From the NCBI GenBank assembly GCA_902779575.1, contig CACZBW010000012.1, positions 62,001-126,000 on the forward strand: DNA of 64,000 nucleotides. Direction: 5' to 3'. Shown here piece after piece: positions 36,881 to 46,800 of this stretch (position 1 is the first letter of the stretch; every line of letters begins with the position of its first letter). Under the pieces are notes generated by a model that saw only the letters and a program-made list of their open reading frames with translations, was not told the DNA's origin and ran no database searches. The position numbers and the translations under genes were made by a program. The DNA comes from an uncultured Lachnospiraceae bacterium. Lineage in GTDB: Bacteria > Bacillota > Clostridia > Lachnospirales > Lachnospiraceae.

Positions 36881-37345
36881 TCAGAAGTCAAACGCCTCCC
36901 GGATCAGAGCCAGTTCCTTCCTGCTGAATGTCAGCTCTCTTCCCTCCTCTGTCCGGATCCTGACGCTGCCGCTGTCCCATGCTGTCAGAATTCCCTGCCA
37001 CTGCTTTTCGTGCTCGAAGGGCCTGAACAGATGGATCTCCACCTCTTTCCCTTCATTCCGGGCATAATCCTTGTCCTTTTTCAGCGGTCTTCCCAGTCCG
37101 GGGGAAGAAACCTCCAGAATGTAGGAATCCTCTATATAATCCTCCCGGTCCAGTTCTGCCTCGAGATCCCGGGAGACCAGTTCGCAGTCATCCACGGTAA
37201 TCCCTCCCGGCTTGTCGATATAAGCTCTCAGATACCAGTTCCCGCCTTCTTTCACATATTCCACATCGACCAGTTCAAAGTTCCTGCCCGACAGGATCGG
37301 TTTCAGAAGCGCTTCCGTCCTGGATTCGTATTCACTGCGGCTCAT
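36881..37345 (-). CDS. rimP: Ribosome maturation factor RimP
   Basis: The 154-residue product matches RimP, which helps assemble the 30S subunit. Diagnostic stretches are GGITVDDCELVSRDLEAELD and LEVSSPGLGRPLKKDKD. AGGAAGGGAG precedes the start. It is the first gene of the operon through infB and probably beyond, behind a promoter and a leader terminator. Confidence 0.96.
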   Translation of the reverse strand: MSRSEYESRTEALLKPILSGRNFELVDVEYVKEGGNWYLRAYIDKPGGITVDDCELVSRDLEAELDREDYIEDSYILEVSSPGLGRPLKKDKDYARNEGKEVEIHLFRPFEHEKQWQGILTAWDSGSVRIRTEEGRELTFSRKELALIREAFDF

Positions 37346-37369
37346 CCGGCTCCCTTCCTGTATACGCGT

Positions 37370-37398
37370 AAAAAGAACGGGTTTTCCAACCCGTTCTT
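37370..37398 (-). terminator. Leader terminator upstream of rimP (likely attenuator)
   Basis: AAGAACGGGTT and AACCCGTTCTT enclose GGAA on the minus strand and are followed by TTTTT. It lies between the operon promoter and rimP, so it can also stop parC readthrough. In Bacillus the equivalent operon is self-controlled by NusA at a leader terminator; the same is inferred here. Confidence 0.85.
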
Positions 37399-37424
37399 CG
37401 TCGACAGTTATTTAATTCATGCTT

Positions 37425-37453
37425 AATTTAGCACCAGGCAGGCGGAAATTCAA
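37425..37453 (-). promoter_or_regulatory. Promoter of the rimP-nusA-infB operon
   Basis: TTGAAT (37448-37453), 17 bases, TAAATT (37425-37430) on the minus strand, about 30 bases before the leader terminator. Confidence 0.65.
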
Positions 37454-37498
37454 GGGTTTTTCAAGAAAAAGTTAAGGTTTTCACCAGATTTCTCTTAC

Positions 37499-39739
37499 TC
37501 AGCGGCGTATCTTGCTGCCCTTGGAGCCCCTCGCCGAAACATGGAGGCGGTTCAGAGACATTTTCTTTTCTCCGATCATGACTTCGCTCTCGCTTCCTTC
37601 TTCCAGGTAGAAGACCGTCTCCACCTTCTCTCCGGAACCGAGCTTGATGCCGTGCACGCCCCTTGCGCTTTTTTTCTGCACCGGAATATCCTCCTCGCTC
37701 AGCCTCAGCAGGTAATTGCCGGAGGTATGCAGGACGATGCTTGCCTGGAAACGGGCCGGATGAACGCTGATCACCCGGTCGTCATCCGCCAGATGGGTCG
37801 AAGCGATGGTGCGTTTCGACACGTCGAACTCTGTCCCTGCAACCTGCTTGATATAGCCCTGCTGCGTCACGAAGATGAGGAAGGAGCTGACGATCTCTTT
37901 CAGATCCATGACCGTAAGGATGCTTTCTTTCGAAGAATCATAATTGCAGAGATTGTCTGCCGGCGTCCCCTTGTCGCGGAATTTTCCGTGCGGAATATCT
38001 TCCATCTTCAGCAGATGCTGTTTCCCGCTGTCGGTGAACAGGCAGAGTCTTGCGTCGCTCATACAGTGAATGACAAAGCGGTTTTCCGCGTCGGCAGCTT
38101 CCCTGTTTTTCTCGTAGACAGACTCTTCTATCGTCCGCACATAACCGAAGCGGTCCATCAGAAGGACGGCCGGATAGGCTTCCGCCTTTTTCTCCTCCAG
38201 TACAATCGCCTCCGCGTTCTCGATCTGCGTAAGGCGCGGATGCGCGTACTGCTTTTTATATGCCTTAAGCTGCCGCACGATCACCCCGGCCATGGAGGAA
38301 TAGTTATTGAGAATATCCGTGTAAGTTTCGATATTCTTCATGGTCTCATTGTATTCCGCGGTGAGGGCGTCGATTTCAAGACCGATCAGTTTGTAGAGCC
38401 GCATCTCCAGAATAGCGGTCGCCTGGGCGTCCGTAAAACGGAGTCTGGAAGCTGCGGTTCTTGACTTCGCCGTTTTGAAATGAATCCCCTCCGTATTCCC
38501 GCTGACCAGGCAGTCTTTCGCCATCTTCCGGTCCCTGGACCCGCGGAGGATCTCGATGATCAGGTCGATTACATCAACCGCGCGGATAAGGCCTTCCTGG
38601 ATCTCTTTCTTCTCAAGCTCACTGTCCAGCATATGCTGGTATTTCCTGGTGGCGATCTCAAACTGGAAATCAATATGCGCTTCCAGGATTCCCCTCATCG
38701 AGAAGGTCTCGGGGCGGCCTCCGGATACGGCGAGCATATTCACGCTGAAGGTATCCTCCAGCTTGGTTTTTTTGTACAGAAGGTTCCGGATATAGTCCGG
38801 GTCCGCGCCTTTGCGCAGTTCGATCACGATCCGGATGCCTTCCTTCGAGGACTGGTTGGAAATGTCGCTGATCTCACCGCCGGCTTTGCTGTCCGCGAGG
38901 GCCGCCACATCATTCAGGAACTTTCCGATTCCCGCACCGATCATGGTGTAGGGGATCTCGGTAATGACAAGCCTGAGCCGGTCCGTGCGGGGGATCTTTT
39001 CAACCTCAACCTTTCCGCGGATCCGGATCCTGCCGCTGCCCGTCCGGTAAATCTCCGGGAGCTCATCCCGGTTCACGACGATGCCCCCGGTGGGGAAATC
39101 CGGTCCCTGCACATATTTCATCAGCCCGTCATCGGTCAGGGAATTGTCCTGGATCAGCGCGATGACGGCGTCGATCACCTCCCCGAGGTTATGGGGCGGA
39201 ATACTGGTCGCCATACCGACCGCAATCCCCTCCGACCCGTTTACCAGCAGGTTCGGGATCCGTGCGGGAAGAACCAGAGGTTCCTTCTCGTTCTCGTCAA
39301 AATTCGGGCCGAACTCGACGACCCCTTTATCCAGATCCGACAGGAAGGCTTCCTGGGTGATCTTCTCCAGGCGGGCTTCCGTGTAGCGCATGGCCGCGGC
39401 CCCGTCCCCCTCGATGGAACCGAAGTTTCCGTGTCCGTCCACGAGAGGAAGGCCCATCTTGAAGTCCTGCGCCATGACGACCAGGGCTCCGTAGATGGAA
39501 GAATCACCGTGCGGATGATATTTACCCATGGTATCGCCCACGATGCGCGCGCTTTTGCGGTAGGGCTTATCATAGCGGATCCCGAGTTCGTACATGTCAT
39601 ACAGGGTGCGCCGCTGGACCGGCTTCAGCCCGTCTCTCACATCTGGAAGGGCTCTCGCCACGATTACGCTCATCGCATAATCAATGTAGGACTTCTGCAT
39701 GATCTCGGAATATTCTGTCTGGATTACTTCGTTTGCCAT
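37499..39739 (-). CDS. parC: Type IIA topoisomerase subunit A (topoisomerase IV-like)
   Basis: The 746-residue product cuts and rejoins DNA with the partner encoded just upstream. The catalytic Tyr is Y119 in [10 protein letters not shown]; the quinolone-resistance region reads HPHGDSSIY (residues 76-83). The C-terminal beta-pinwheel lacks a GyrA-box (QRRGGKG), which argues for topoisomerase IV or a second gyrase-like enzyme and not the main gyrase. AGGAGAAG precedes the start. It follows parE by 71 bases and probably shares its transcript. Confidence 0.85.
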   Translation of the reverse strand: MANEVIQTEYSEIMQKSYIDYAMSVIVARALPDVRDGLKPVQRRTLYDMYELGIRYDKPYRKSARIVGDTMGKYHPHGDSSIYGALVVMAQDFKMGLPLVDGHGNFGSIEGDGAAAMRYTEARLEKITQEAFLSDLDKGVVEFGPNFDENEKEPLVLPARIPNLLVNGSEGIAVGMATSIPPHNLGEVIDAVIALIQDNSLTDDGLMKYVQGPDFPTGGIVVNRDELPEIYRTGSGRIRIRGKVEVEKIPRTDRLRLVITEIPYTMIGAGIGKFLNDVAALADSKAGGEISDISNQSSKEGIRIVIELRKGADPDYIRNLLYKKTKLEDTFSVNMLAVSGGRPETFSMRGILEAHIDFQFEIATRKYQHMLDSELEKKEIQEGLIRAVDVIDLIIEILRGSRDRKMAKDCLVSGNTEGIHFKTAKSRTAASRLRFTDAQATAILEMRLYKLIGLEIDALTAEYNETMKNIETYTDILNNYSSMAGVIVRQLKAYKKQYAHPRLTQIENAEAIVLEEKKAEAYPAVLLMDRFGYVRTIEESVYEKNREAADAENRFVIHCMSDARLCLFTDSGKQHLLKMEDIPHGKFRDKGTPADNLCNYDSSKESILTVMDLKEIVSSFLIFVTQQGYIKQVAGTEFDVSKRTIASTHLADDDRVISVHPARFQASIVLHTSGNYLLRLSEEDIPVQKKSARGVHGIKLGSGEKVETVFYLEEGSESEVMIGEKKMSLNRLHVSARGSKGSKIRR

Positions 39740-39810
39740 CTGTCTTTCTTCTCCTGCACGCAGGACCGCCGTCTCAGTCCGGCCATTCTGCCAATTGTCT
39801 CCCCGTATCG

Positions 39811-41736
39811 TCAGACATCCAGTGCCGCGTCACGGGCATGCTCATAGATGAATTCCTTGCGGGGCGGAACGTCATTGCCCATCAGAAGCTCCGTCACGTC
39901 GCTGGCCATGCGGCCGTCCTCGATCCCGACCTGGCGCATGGTGCGCGTCTCGGGATTCAGCGTCGTCTCCCAGAGCTGGTCCGGATCCATCTCGCCCAGC
40001 CCCTTGTAGCGCTGCAGCGTAAAAGGCGCCTTATGCTTTTTGCGGTAGCGGGCAAGCGCCTCGTCGTCATAGAGATATTCCTCACTGCCTCTGGAGGGAA
40101 TCGCTTTATAAAGAGGCGGCATGGCGATATAGACATGTCCCTCATAGATCAGGTCCGGCATAAAGCGGTAGAACAGGGTCAGGAGCAGGGTACAGATATG
40201 CGCCCCGTCCACGTCCGCATCCGCCATGATAATAATCTTGTCATAGCGCAGCCGGCTGATATCGAAATCATTCCCGTATCCTTCCGAAAAACCGCATCCG
40301 AAGGAGTTGATCATGGTCTTGATCTCCGCGTTGGCGAGGATCTTGTCGATCGAGGCCTTCTCCACGTTCAGAATCTTGCCACGGATGGGAAGAATCGCCT
40401 GGAAGGACCTGTCGCGCGCCGTCTTGGCGCTGCCGCCCGCGGAGTCTCCCTCCACGATGAAGATCTCGCACTTCTTCGGATCTTTCGATTCGCAGTTCGC
40501 CAGCTTCCCGTTGGAGTCAAAGGAATATTTCTGCTTCGACAGCAGGTTGGTCCTGGCCTTTTCCTCCGTACGCCGGATCTTCGCCGCTTTCTCGGCGCAG
40601 CCCAGCACTTCCTTCAGCTGGGTGAGATTCCGGTCAAAATAGCGGGTGATCTCGTCGCCCGTGACCTTTGCCACCGCCCTGGCCGCATCCGCGTTGTCCA
40701 GCTTGGTCTTCGTCTGCCCTTCAAAACTGGGATCCGGATGCCGGATCGAAATCACCGCCGTCATGCCGTTGCGGATATCCGCGCCGGTGAAGTTGCTGTC
40801 CTTCTCCTTCAGGATCCCAAGCTCTCTGGCGTAGCTGTTCATGACGCTCGTGAAAGCTGTCTTGAATCCGGTCAGGTGGGTGCCGCCCTCCGCATTGAAG
40901 ATATTATTGCAGAAGCCAAGGACGTCCTCATGAAATTCATTTACATACTGGATCGCCAGTTCCACCGTAATATTGTCGCTTACGCCTTTCACATAGATCG
41001 GGTCGCAGACCGTCTCCTTGCTCTTGTTGATATCCCGGATAAAACCGAGTATGCCGTCAGGCTCATGGAAGGTGACCTCCTCCTGCCTGCCGTCGCGCAG
41101 GTCCCGGAATATAATCGTAAGCTCCGGATTCAGATAAGCCGTCTCATGCAGGCGGTTTTTAACGTCGGCTGAGGAAAAGCGGGTCGTCTGGGTGAAGATT
41201 TCCGGGTCCGGCAGGAAGGAAATAACTGTCCCCGTTTCCCGGGACTTCCCGATCACCGGAAGCAGGCCGCCTTCCAGTTCCAGATCCGGCTGTCCCTGCC
41301 TGTAATGATCATGGTAGACCTTCCCGTCCCTTGAAACTTTCACGTCCAGCCATACGGAAAGGGCATTGACAACGGAGGAGCCGACGCCGTGAAGACCTCC
41401 GCTGGTCTTATAGGAACTGTCGTCAAACTTGCCCCCCGCATGCAGCGTCGTAAAAACCACGCGCTCCGCGCTGACGCCTTTCGCGTGCAGATCGATGGGG
41501 ATCCCGCGCCCGTTGTCCGAGATGGAAGCGCTCCCGTCATCGTTCAGCGTTACGGTGATCTCGCTGCAGTATCCGGCCAGATGCTCGTCCACGGAATTGT
41601 CGACGATCTCATAGATCAGGTGGTTGAGTCCTTTCCTGGAGGTACTGCCGATATACATGCCGGGTCTGCGCCTGACTGCCTCCAGCCCTTCCAGCACTGT
41701 GATAGATTCCGCATTGTATCCCTTTGTCTTTGCCAT
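39811..41736 (-). CDS. parE: Type IIA topoisomerase subunit B (topoisomerase IV-like)
   Basis: The 641-residue product has the GHKL ATPase domain (EIVDNSVDEHLAG, DNGRGIP, GGLHGVGSSVVNAL), the transducer domain, and the TOPRIM domain (IVEGDSAGGSA, and MADADVDGAHI with the metal-binding Asp pair). The length is that of ParE/GyrB without large inserts. GyrB and ParE are hard to tell apart; the symbol follows the neighbouring subunit A, which lacks a GyrA-box. GAAGGACGGAG precedes the start. Confidence 0.85.
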   Translation of the reverse strand: MAKTKGYNAESITVLEGLEAVRRRPGMYIGSTSRKGLNHLIYEIVDNSVDEHLAGYCSEITVTLNDDGSASISDNGRGIPIDLHAKGVSAERVVFTTLHAGGKFDDSSYKTSGGLHGVGSSVVNALSVWLDVKVSRDGKVYHDHYRQGQPDLELEGGLLPVIGKSRETGTVISFLPDPEIFTQTTRFSSADVKNRLHETAYLNPELTIIFRDLRDGRQEEVTFHEPDGILGFIRDINKSKETVCDPIYVKGVSDNITVELAIQYVNEFHEDVLGFCNNIFNAEGGTHLTGFKTAFTSVMNSYARELGILKEKDSNFTGADIRNGMTAVISIRHPDPSFEGQTKTKLDNADAARAVAKVTGDEITRYFDRNLTQLKEVLGCAEKAAKIRRTEEKARTNLLSKQKYSFDSNGKLANCESKDPKKCEIFIVEGDSAGGSAKTARDRSFQAILPIRGKILNVEKASIDKILANAEIKTMINSFGCGFSEGYGNDFDISRLRYDKIIIMADADVDGAHICTLLLTLFYRFMPDLIYEGHVYIAMPPLYKAIPSRGSEEYLYDDEALARYRKKHKAPFTLQRYKGLGEMDPDQLWETTLNPETRTMRQVGIEDGRMASDVTELLMGNDVPPRKEFIYEHARDAALDV

Positions 41737-41787
41737 TCTCCGTCCTTCTTCAGATCAGCACGCGGAAGTATTCCGCCTGCTCCGGTA

Positions 41788-43944
41788 TCAGTCTTCTGTT
41801 TCTGCCGTTTTCTGCCTTCTCTTTCCGGCCGCGCCTGCAGCCCTGCCCCGCCGGCTTTTCCCAGCCGCCTGCCCGGAGACAGTGCGGGCTTTATAAAAGC
41901 GGGCGGCGTTCTGATAACAGGGCAGAAGCTGGCTCTGGTTGCCGGCCTGTCTGACGCCGTTGGTCCACCTGTTTATAAAAGCGCTGAGCTTTTCCATATA
42001 TTCCGCCGATGTAATGGACCCCTCCGCCACGTAATTGAGACCCTTCTCCCAGCTGGCTGTCAGCTCGGGATTCAGAAGGGAGCGGATGGACCTGAGCACC
42101 ACATCGTAAATCATCTCCCCCATCAGGGTCGGGGTCAGAATCTGTGTCCTGCTGTTCAGCTGGATATAGCGGTTCGCGACCAGTTTTTTCAGGATCTCCG
42201 CCCGGGTCGCGCTGGTTCCGATCCCGCAGGACTTGATCTGCTCGCGCAGCTCCTCGTCCTCGATCAGCTGTCCGGCGTTCTCCATGGCCAGAATCATGGA
42301 ACCGGAATTGTAACGCTTGGGCGGGGAGGTTTTCCCTTCCCGGATCTCAAATCCGCTGACCGGAAGAACCGCTCCTTTTCTCAGCTTTTCCAGGGCTGAG
42401 AGAAGTTCCGGATTCCATTCCCCTGCCCCGCTCTGCTCCTGCGGCCCGTCCGGAAGCTCAGCCTGTTCCCGGGGAACACCGGCGGTCTCCTCCCGGGAAA
42501 CCTCCTCACCGTCCTCTTTCTTTTTCCCGCTCTCTTTCATGACACTGAGGTAGCCTTCCTCCTCCAGAATGCGGAAAGAGGCGAAAAACTTTTCTCCGGA
42601 GGAATCAAGAACCAGGCTGATTCTGCGGTATACGGCCGGCGGATAGAAAATGCCGAGAAACCGTTTTACGATCGTACAGTAGACGCCGAAGGCCGTGGAG
42701 CTGAGCCCTTTCAGGGCGCCGAGGCCCTGGCCGGTCGGGATCAGCGCGTAGTGATCCGTGATCTGCTTATCATCCACATAGCGGGTCTTCGCGATCGTCT
42801 TCCAGCTGCCTGACTGCAGCGCTTCCTCCGCAAAGGCTGATGCAGGTCCGAAATTCTTCAGGCCGGACAGATTCTGCCCGATCACCTTCGCGATGGCGGA
42901 TGAGAGAACCCTGGCGTCCGTTCTGGGATAGGTGACCAGCTTCTTCTCGTAGAGATCCTGGACAATATTCAGGGTCTGATCCGGACTGATCCGGAAGAGA
43001 CGGCTGCAGTCGTTCTGAAGCTCCGCCAGATTGTAAAGCAGAGGCGGATTCTTCTTCTCCTTCTTTTTTTCGATGGAGACAAGGTCGGCCTGAAGAGGCT
43101 CTTTCTCAGTGAGCGTACGGATCAGCTGCTCCGCGTCCTCTCTGCTGCGGAAGCCGTTCTCCTTATAAAGCTTCGGGCTCTGATAATACCTGGACCCTTC
43201 AACCGAACGCCATTCCGCCTGGAATGGAATCCCGCCCGTGCTGACCCGGGCGAGGACACGGTAAAAGGGGGTCTCCTTAAAATCACGGATCTCCCTCTCC
43301 CTGCGGACCACCATGCCCAGGACACAGGTCATGACCCTGCCCACGGAGATCACGCAGTAGCGTTCCCCGAGAAAGGAAGCCATCGAACTGCCGTACTTCA
43401 GGGTAAGGGCCCTGGAAAAATTAATCCCCATCAGATAGTCTTCCTTCGCGCGCAGATAGGCTGCCGCGCTCAGGTTATCATAGGCGCTCAGATCCTTCGC
43501 TTCCCGGATCCCGCGCCGGATCTCCTCCTCTGTCTGGGAATCGATCCAGACACGCTTCTCTTTCTTTCCCTTTACGCCGGCCTCCTGCCGCACCAGGCGG
43601 TAGATATACTCGCCCTCCCGCCCGGAGTCCGTACAGACGTAAATCGTCTCCACATCCGGCCTGTTCAGGAGATGCTTCACAATCCCGAACTGCTTTCTGG
43701 AGGACGGGATCGTCTCATACAGGAAATGATCCGGAAGAAACGGGAGCGTATCAAGACTCCATTTTTTATAGCGTTCATCGTAGGCATCCGGATAGCTCAT
43801 GGTGATCAGGTGCCCGACGCACCAGGTCACGAGCAGGTTCTCCGATTCCTGGTAGCCGTCATGCCTTGTCATAGATTCACCGAGCGCCTTCGCAAATTCC
43901 TGCGCGACGCTCGGCTTCTCTGCAATAAATAATGATTTGCCCAT
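41788..43944 (-). CDS. topB: Type IA DNA topoisomerase III
   Basis: The 718-residue product relaxes and decatenates DNA by single-strand passage. It starts with a TOPRIM domain (LFIAEKPSVAQEFAKALG, TDSGREGEYIYR). The catalytic Tyr is in LVTYPRTDAR, near residue 339. GIGTSATRAEILKKL marks the later conserved region. The C-terminus is basic (SRRGRAAGAAGKRRQK). The start at 43944 fits the conserved N-terminus but has a poor ribosome-binding site; an in-frame extension of 32 residues is not conserved. It lies 51 bases upstream of parE. Confidence 0.93.
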   Translation of the reverse strand: MGKSLFIAEKPSVAQEFAKALGESMTRHDGYQESENLLVTWCVGHLITMSYPDAYDERYKKWSLDTLPFLPDHFLYETIPSSRKQFGIVKHLLNRPDVETIYVCTDSGREGEYIYRLVRQEAGVKGKKEKRVWIDSQTEEEIRRGIREAKDLSAYDNLSAAAYLRAKEDYLMGINFSRALTLKYGSSMASFLGERYCVISVGRVMTCVLGMVVRREREIRDFKETPFYRVLARVSTGGIPFQAEWRSVEGSRYYQSPKLYKENGFRSREDAEQLIRTLTEKEPLQADLVSIEKKKEKKNPPLLYNLAELQNDCSRLFRISPDQTLNIVQDLYEKKLVTYPRTDARVLSSAIAKVIGQNLSGLKNFGPASAFAEEALQSGSWKTIAKTRYVDDKQITDHYALIPTGQGLGALKGLSSTAFGVYCTIVKRFLGIFYPPAVYRRISLVLDSSGEKFFASFRILEEEGYLSVMKESGKKKEDGEEVSREETAGVPREQAELPDGPQEQSGAGEWNPELLSALEKLRKGAVLPVSGFEIREGKTSPPKRYNSGSMILAMENAGQLIEDEELREQIKSCGIGTSATRAEILKKLVANRYIQLNSRTQILTPTLMGEMIYDVVLRSIRSLLNPELTASWEKGLNYVAEGSITSAEYMEKLSAFINRWTNGVRQAGNQSQLLPCYQNAARFYKARTVSGQAAGKSRRGRAAGAAGKRRQKTAETED

Positions 43945-44060
43945 ACCTGTCTGCCGGTACTCTCTCCATCTGTATAAAGTGCCGCGAACCTGAAAGATCT
44001 CTCCTGACACGAAAAAGATCCGCGCCGGGAGAGACATCATCCTGCATCAGCTGAAAGACC

Positions 44061-44161
44061 GTTCACGGATCCCTGTACAGAAGGCGGGGAAACCGTGACC
44101 TGCAATCATTATGATTCACCCGCCGGAAGCATGGTCTGCATCTCCAGCCCGGCTTCCGGCG
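44061..44161. repeat. Hairpins between topB and asd
   Basis: CGCCGGAAGC (44121-44130) pairs with GCTTCCGGCG (44152-44161), 13 bases after the asd stop, without a T run. Next to it GTTCACGG (44061-44068) pairs with CCGTGACC (44093-44100) with one mismatch. The TTCACGG arm recalls the leader elements at 0.7-6 kb. AATCATTATGATT at 44104-44116 is a 13-base palindrome. Confidence 0.4.
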
Positions 44162-44173
44162 TGTCAATCATCT

Positions 44174-45259
44174 TTATTTCTTCGTAATATATCCCATGGA
44201 CACAAGTGTCTCCGCGCAGAGGACAGCGCCTCCCGCGGCGCCGCGCAGCGTATTATGCGCCATGCCTATGAACTTCCAGTCATAGACCGTATCCTCTCTC
44301 AGGCGGCCGATCGATACGCCCATGCCTCTCTCGTAATCCACGTCGATCGTGATCTGCGGGCGATTCTCTTCTTCACAGTACTGGATAAACTGCTTCGGGG
44401 CGCTGGGAAGCGCATGCTCCTGGGGATAGCCCCGGAAACTGACCAGCTTTTCGATCAGCTCTTCCTTCGAGGGTTTCTCCCTGAAGCGCACAAAGGCGGC
44501 CGCAGTATGTCCGTTGAGGACGGGGATCCGCACGCACTGGCAGGTAATAACCGGCTCCTTTGCCGGAACGATGACGCCGTTCTCGATCTGTCCGAAGATG
44601 CGCAGCGGCTCCTTCTCGCTCTTCTCTTCCTCGCCGGAAATAAAGGGAATCACGTTCCCCACCATCTCCGGCCAGTCGCGGAAGGTCTTGCCCGCTCCGG
44701 AAATCGCCTGGTAAGTGGCCGCGACCAGTTCTGTCGGGCCGAACTCCTTCCATGCCGCAAGAGCCGGCGTATAAGCCTGAATCGAACAGTTGGGCTTCAC
44801 GGCGATAAATCCGCGTTCCGTTCCCAGTCTTTTCTTCTGGAAAGGAATCACGTCGAAATGCTCCACGTTAATCTCCGGTACGACCATGGGGACGTCCGGC
44901 GTCCAGCGGTGCGCGCTGTTGTTGGATACGACAGGAGTTTCCGTCTTCGCGTAAGCTTCCTCGATCCGGCGGATCTCATCCTTGCTCATATCGACTGCGG
45001 AGAAGACCATGTCAACCTGAGAAGCTACCTTCTCCACTTCCGTGACGTTCATTACTGTCATCCGGGCAACCTTCTCCGGCATCGGCGTTTCCATCTTCCA
45101 GCGGCCGCCGACCGCCTCCTCATAGGTTTTTCCGGCGCTGCGCGGACTCGCCGCCAGGGCGGCGATCTCAAAATACGGATGATCCGCAAGCAGCGAGATA
45201 AAACGCTGGCCTACCATGCCGGTTGCTCCGAGAATTCCTGCTTTCAGTTTCTGTTCCAT
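44174..45259 (-). CDS. asd: Aspartate-semialdehyde dehydrogenase (archaeal/fungal-type)
   Basis: The 361-residue product reduces aspartyl phosphate to the semialdehyde for lysine, threonine and methionine. GILGATGMVGQRFISLL is the NADP-binding loop and C158 in AVKPNCSIQAY is the catalytic thiol. HRWTPDVPMVVPEIN and the length of about 360 fit the archaeal-like branch, which is common in Clostridia. The start at 45259 has AGGAGG upstream. Together with ddh in this window it supplies meso-diaminopimelate. Confidence 0.94.
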   Translation of the reverse strand: MEQKLKAGILGATGMVGQRFISLLADHPYFEIAALAASPRSAGKTYEEAVGGRWKMETPMPEKVARMTVMNVTEVEKVASQVDMVFSAVDMSKDEIRRIEEAYAKTETPVVSNNSAHRWTPDVPMVVPEINVEHFDVIPFQKKRLGTERGFIAVKPNCSIQAYTPALAAWKEFGPTELVAATYQAISGAGKTFRDWPEMVGNVIPFISGEEEKSEKEPLRIFGQIENGVIVPAKEPVITCQCVRIPVLNGHTAAAFVRFREKPSKEELIEKLVSFRGYPQEHALPSAPKQFIQYCEEENRPQITIDVDYERGMGVSIGRLREDTVYDWKFIGMAHNTLRGAAGGAVLCAETLVSMGYITKK

Positions 45260-45274
45260 GGTTTTTCCTCCTGT

Positions 45275-45303
45275 AGTATAACACAGATTTCTGATCCGAA
45301 CAA
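45275..45303 (-). promoter_or_regulatory. Possible promoter of asd overlapping its Shine-Dalgarno
   Basis: TTGTTC (45298-45303), 17 bases, TATACT (45275-45280) on the minus strand. The AGGAGG of asd starts only two bases after the -10 box, so a normal start site would remove most of it. Either transcription begins closer to the -10 box, or this is a chance match. Confidence 0.35.
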
Positions 45304-45362
45304 GCGTTCGTTTTTTGTGGGAGTTTTGGCGGTACGAAGCTGTGATACGCACCCGTCCCGGA

Positions 45363-46775
45363 TTAATCCTCCGTCAGGCAGCTGTATTCAGCGCTCTGGC
45401 GGGTGCTGAGGTATTCCCTGGACGCTGCGATCGCCTTTTCCATGGAAGCCCTCCCGGGAGCGCCTTCCGTCAGGCGTTTCTCCACACAGGTCTTCAGGGA
45501 AATCGCCTCGTAGATATCCCCGTCAAAACAATCCGAAAACTGTCTGAATTCTTCAAGGCTCAGGTCATCCAGAGCTTTCCCCTTTTCGATGCAGTACAGC
45601 ACCAGCCTTCCGGTAATGGCATGCGCGTCCCGGAAGGGAACGCCTCTGGAAGCCAGATAATCCGCTGCGTCCGTAGCGTTTGTAAAACCGTTTTTCGCGG
45701 AAGCTTCCATCACTTCCCTGCGGAATTTCATGGTGGAAACCATGCCGTCGAAGAGACGGATGTTCATTTTGACCGTGTCAATCGCGTCAAAAGCGCTCTC
45801 CTTATCCTCCTGCATGTCCTTGTTATAGGCAAGCGGAATCCCTTTCATCACTGTCAGCAGGCCCATCAGGGCGCCGTAGACGCGCCCGGTCTTGCCCCTG
45901 ACCAGTTCCGCGATATCCGGATTCTTTTTCTGCGGCATAATGCTGGAGCCGGTTGAATAGGCGTCGTCCAGTTCCACGAACCGGTATTCATTGCTGTTCC
46001 AGATGATCACTTCCTCGGAGAAACGGCTCAGATGCATCTGGCAGGCCGCCAGAATACTGAGAAACTCGATCAGGTAATCCCTGTCGGAAACCCCGTCCAT
46101 GGAATTGGCGCAGGGACGGCTGAAGCCAAGCTCCCTGGCGGTAAAGCAGCGGTCCAACGGATAGGTCGTCCCGGCGAGGGCCCCGCTTCCGAGGGGGCAG
46201 GTGTCCATGCGCTCTGTCAGGGAACTTAAATGTTCCCTGTCCCTGCGGAACATCTCAAAATAAGCCCCGAAATGATGGGCGAGGGTGACCGGCTGCGCCT
46301 TCTGCAGGTGGGTGAAACCCGGCATGAAGGTATCCAGATTCTCCTCCATGACGCGCAGGATGGTCTCCAGAAAATGCTTCAGCAGGGCGTCCGTCTCGTG
46401 TATCTCGTCACGGATATACAGTTTCATATCCAGCGCGACCTGGTCATTGCGGCTGCGCCCGGTATGCAGCTTCTTTCCGGCGTCCCCGATCCTACTGATC
46501 AGATGTGCCTCCACAAAGCTGTGAATATCCTCATATTCATCCGTAAATGCAAGTTCCCCGCTCTCGATATCCCTGAGAATGGAGCCGAGTCCGCCGACAA
46601 TCTGCTCCACCTCCCCGTCTGACAGGATGCCCTGCTTGCCGAGCATCGCGGCGTGGGCCATGCTGCCCTGGATATCCTGCCGGTAAAGACGGCGGTCAAA
46701 GGGAAGCGAGTCGTTGAACCGCTTCACAAGTGCGTCTGTTTCTTTCGTAAATCTGCCGCCCCAAAGCTGCGCCAT
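45363..46775 (-). CDS. argH: Argininosuccinate lyase
   Basis: The 470-residue product splits argininosuccinate to arginine and fumarate. GGRFTKETDALVKRFNDSL is the typical start, HTGRSRNDQVALDMKLY is conserved, and GSSIMPQKKNPD is the fumarase/aspartase-superfamily signature loop with the catalytic Ser. AGAAGGAGG precedes the start. argG is not in the window. Tandem 90-base repeats fill the spacer upstream. Confidence 0.97.
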   Translation of the reverse strand: MAQLWGGRFTKETDALVKRFNDSLPFDRRLYRQDIQGSMAHAAMLGKQGILSDGEVEQIVGGLGSILRDIESGELAFTDEYEDIHSFVEAHLISRIGDAGKKLHTGRSRNDQVALDMKLYIRDEIHETDALLKHFLETILRVMEENLDTFMPGFTHLQKAQPVTLAHHFGAYFEMFRRDREHLSSLTERMDTCPLGSGALAGTTYPLDRCFTARELGFSRPCANSMDGVSDRDYLIEFLSILAACQMHLSRFSEEVIIWNSNEYRFVELDDAYSTGSSIMPQKKNPDIAELVRGKTGRVYGALMGLLTVMKGIPLAYNKDMQEDKESAFDAIDTVKMNIRLFDGMVSTMKFRREVMEASAKNGFTNATDAADYLASRGVPFRDAHAITGRLVLYCIEKGKALDDLSLEEFRQFSDCFDGDIYEAISLKTCVEKRLTEGAPGRASMEKAIAASREYLSTRQSAEYSCLTED

Positions 46776-46800
46776 ATCTGCGACCTCCTTCTGGAAACCG

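Noticed and set aside
37499-41736. Main DNA gyrase (gyrA/gyrB)
   Set aside because: Subunit A lacks the GyrA-box and the pair lies with topB, not with dnaA or recF; topoisomerase IV-like is preferred though not proven.
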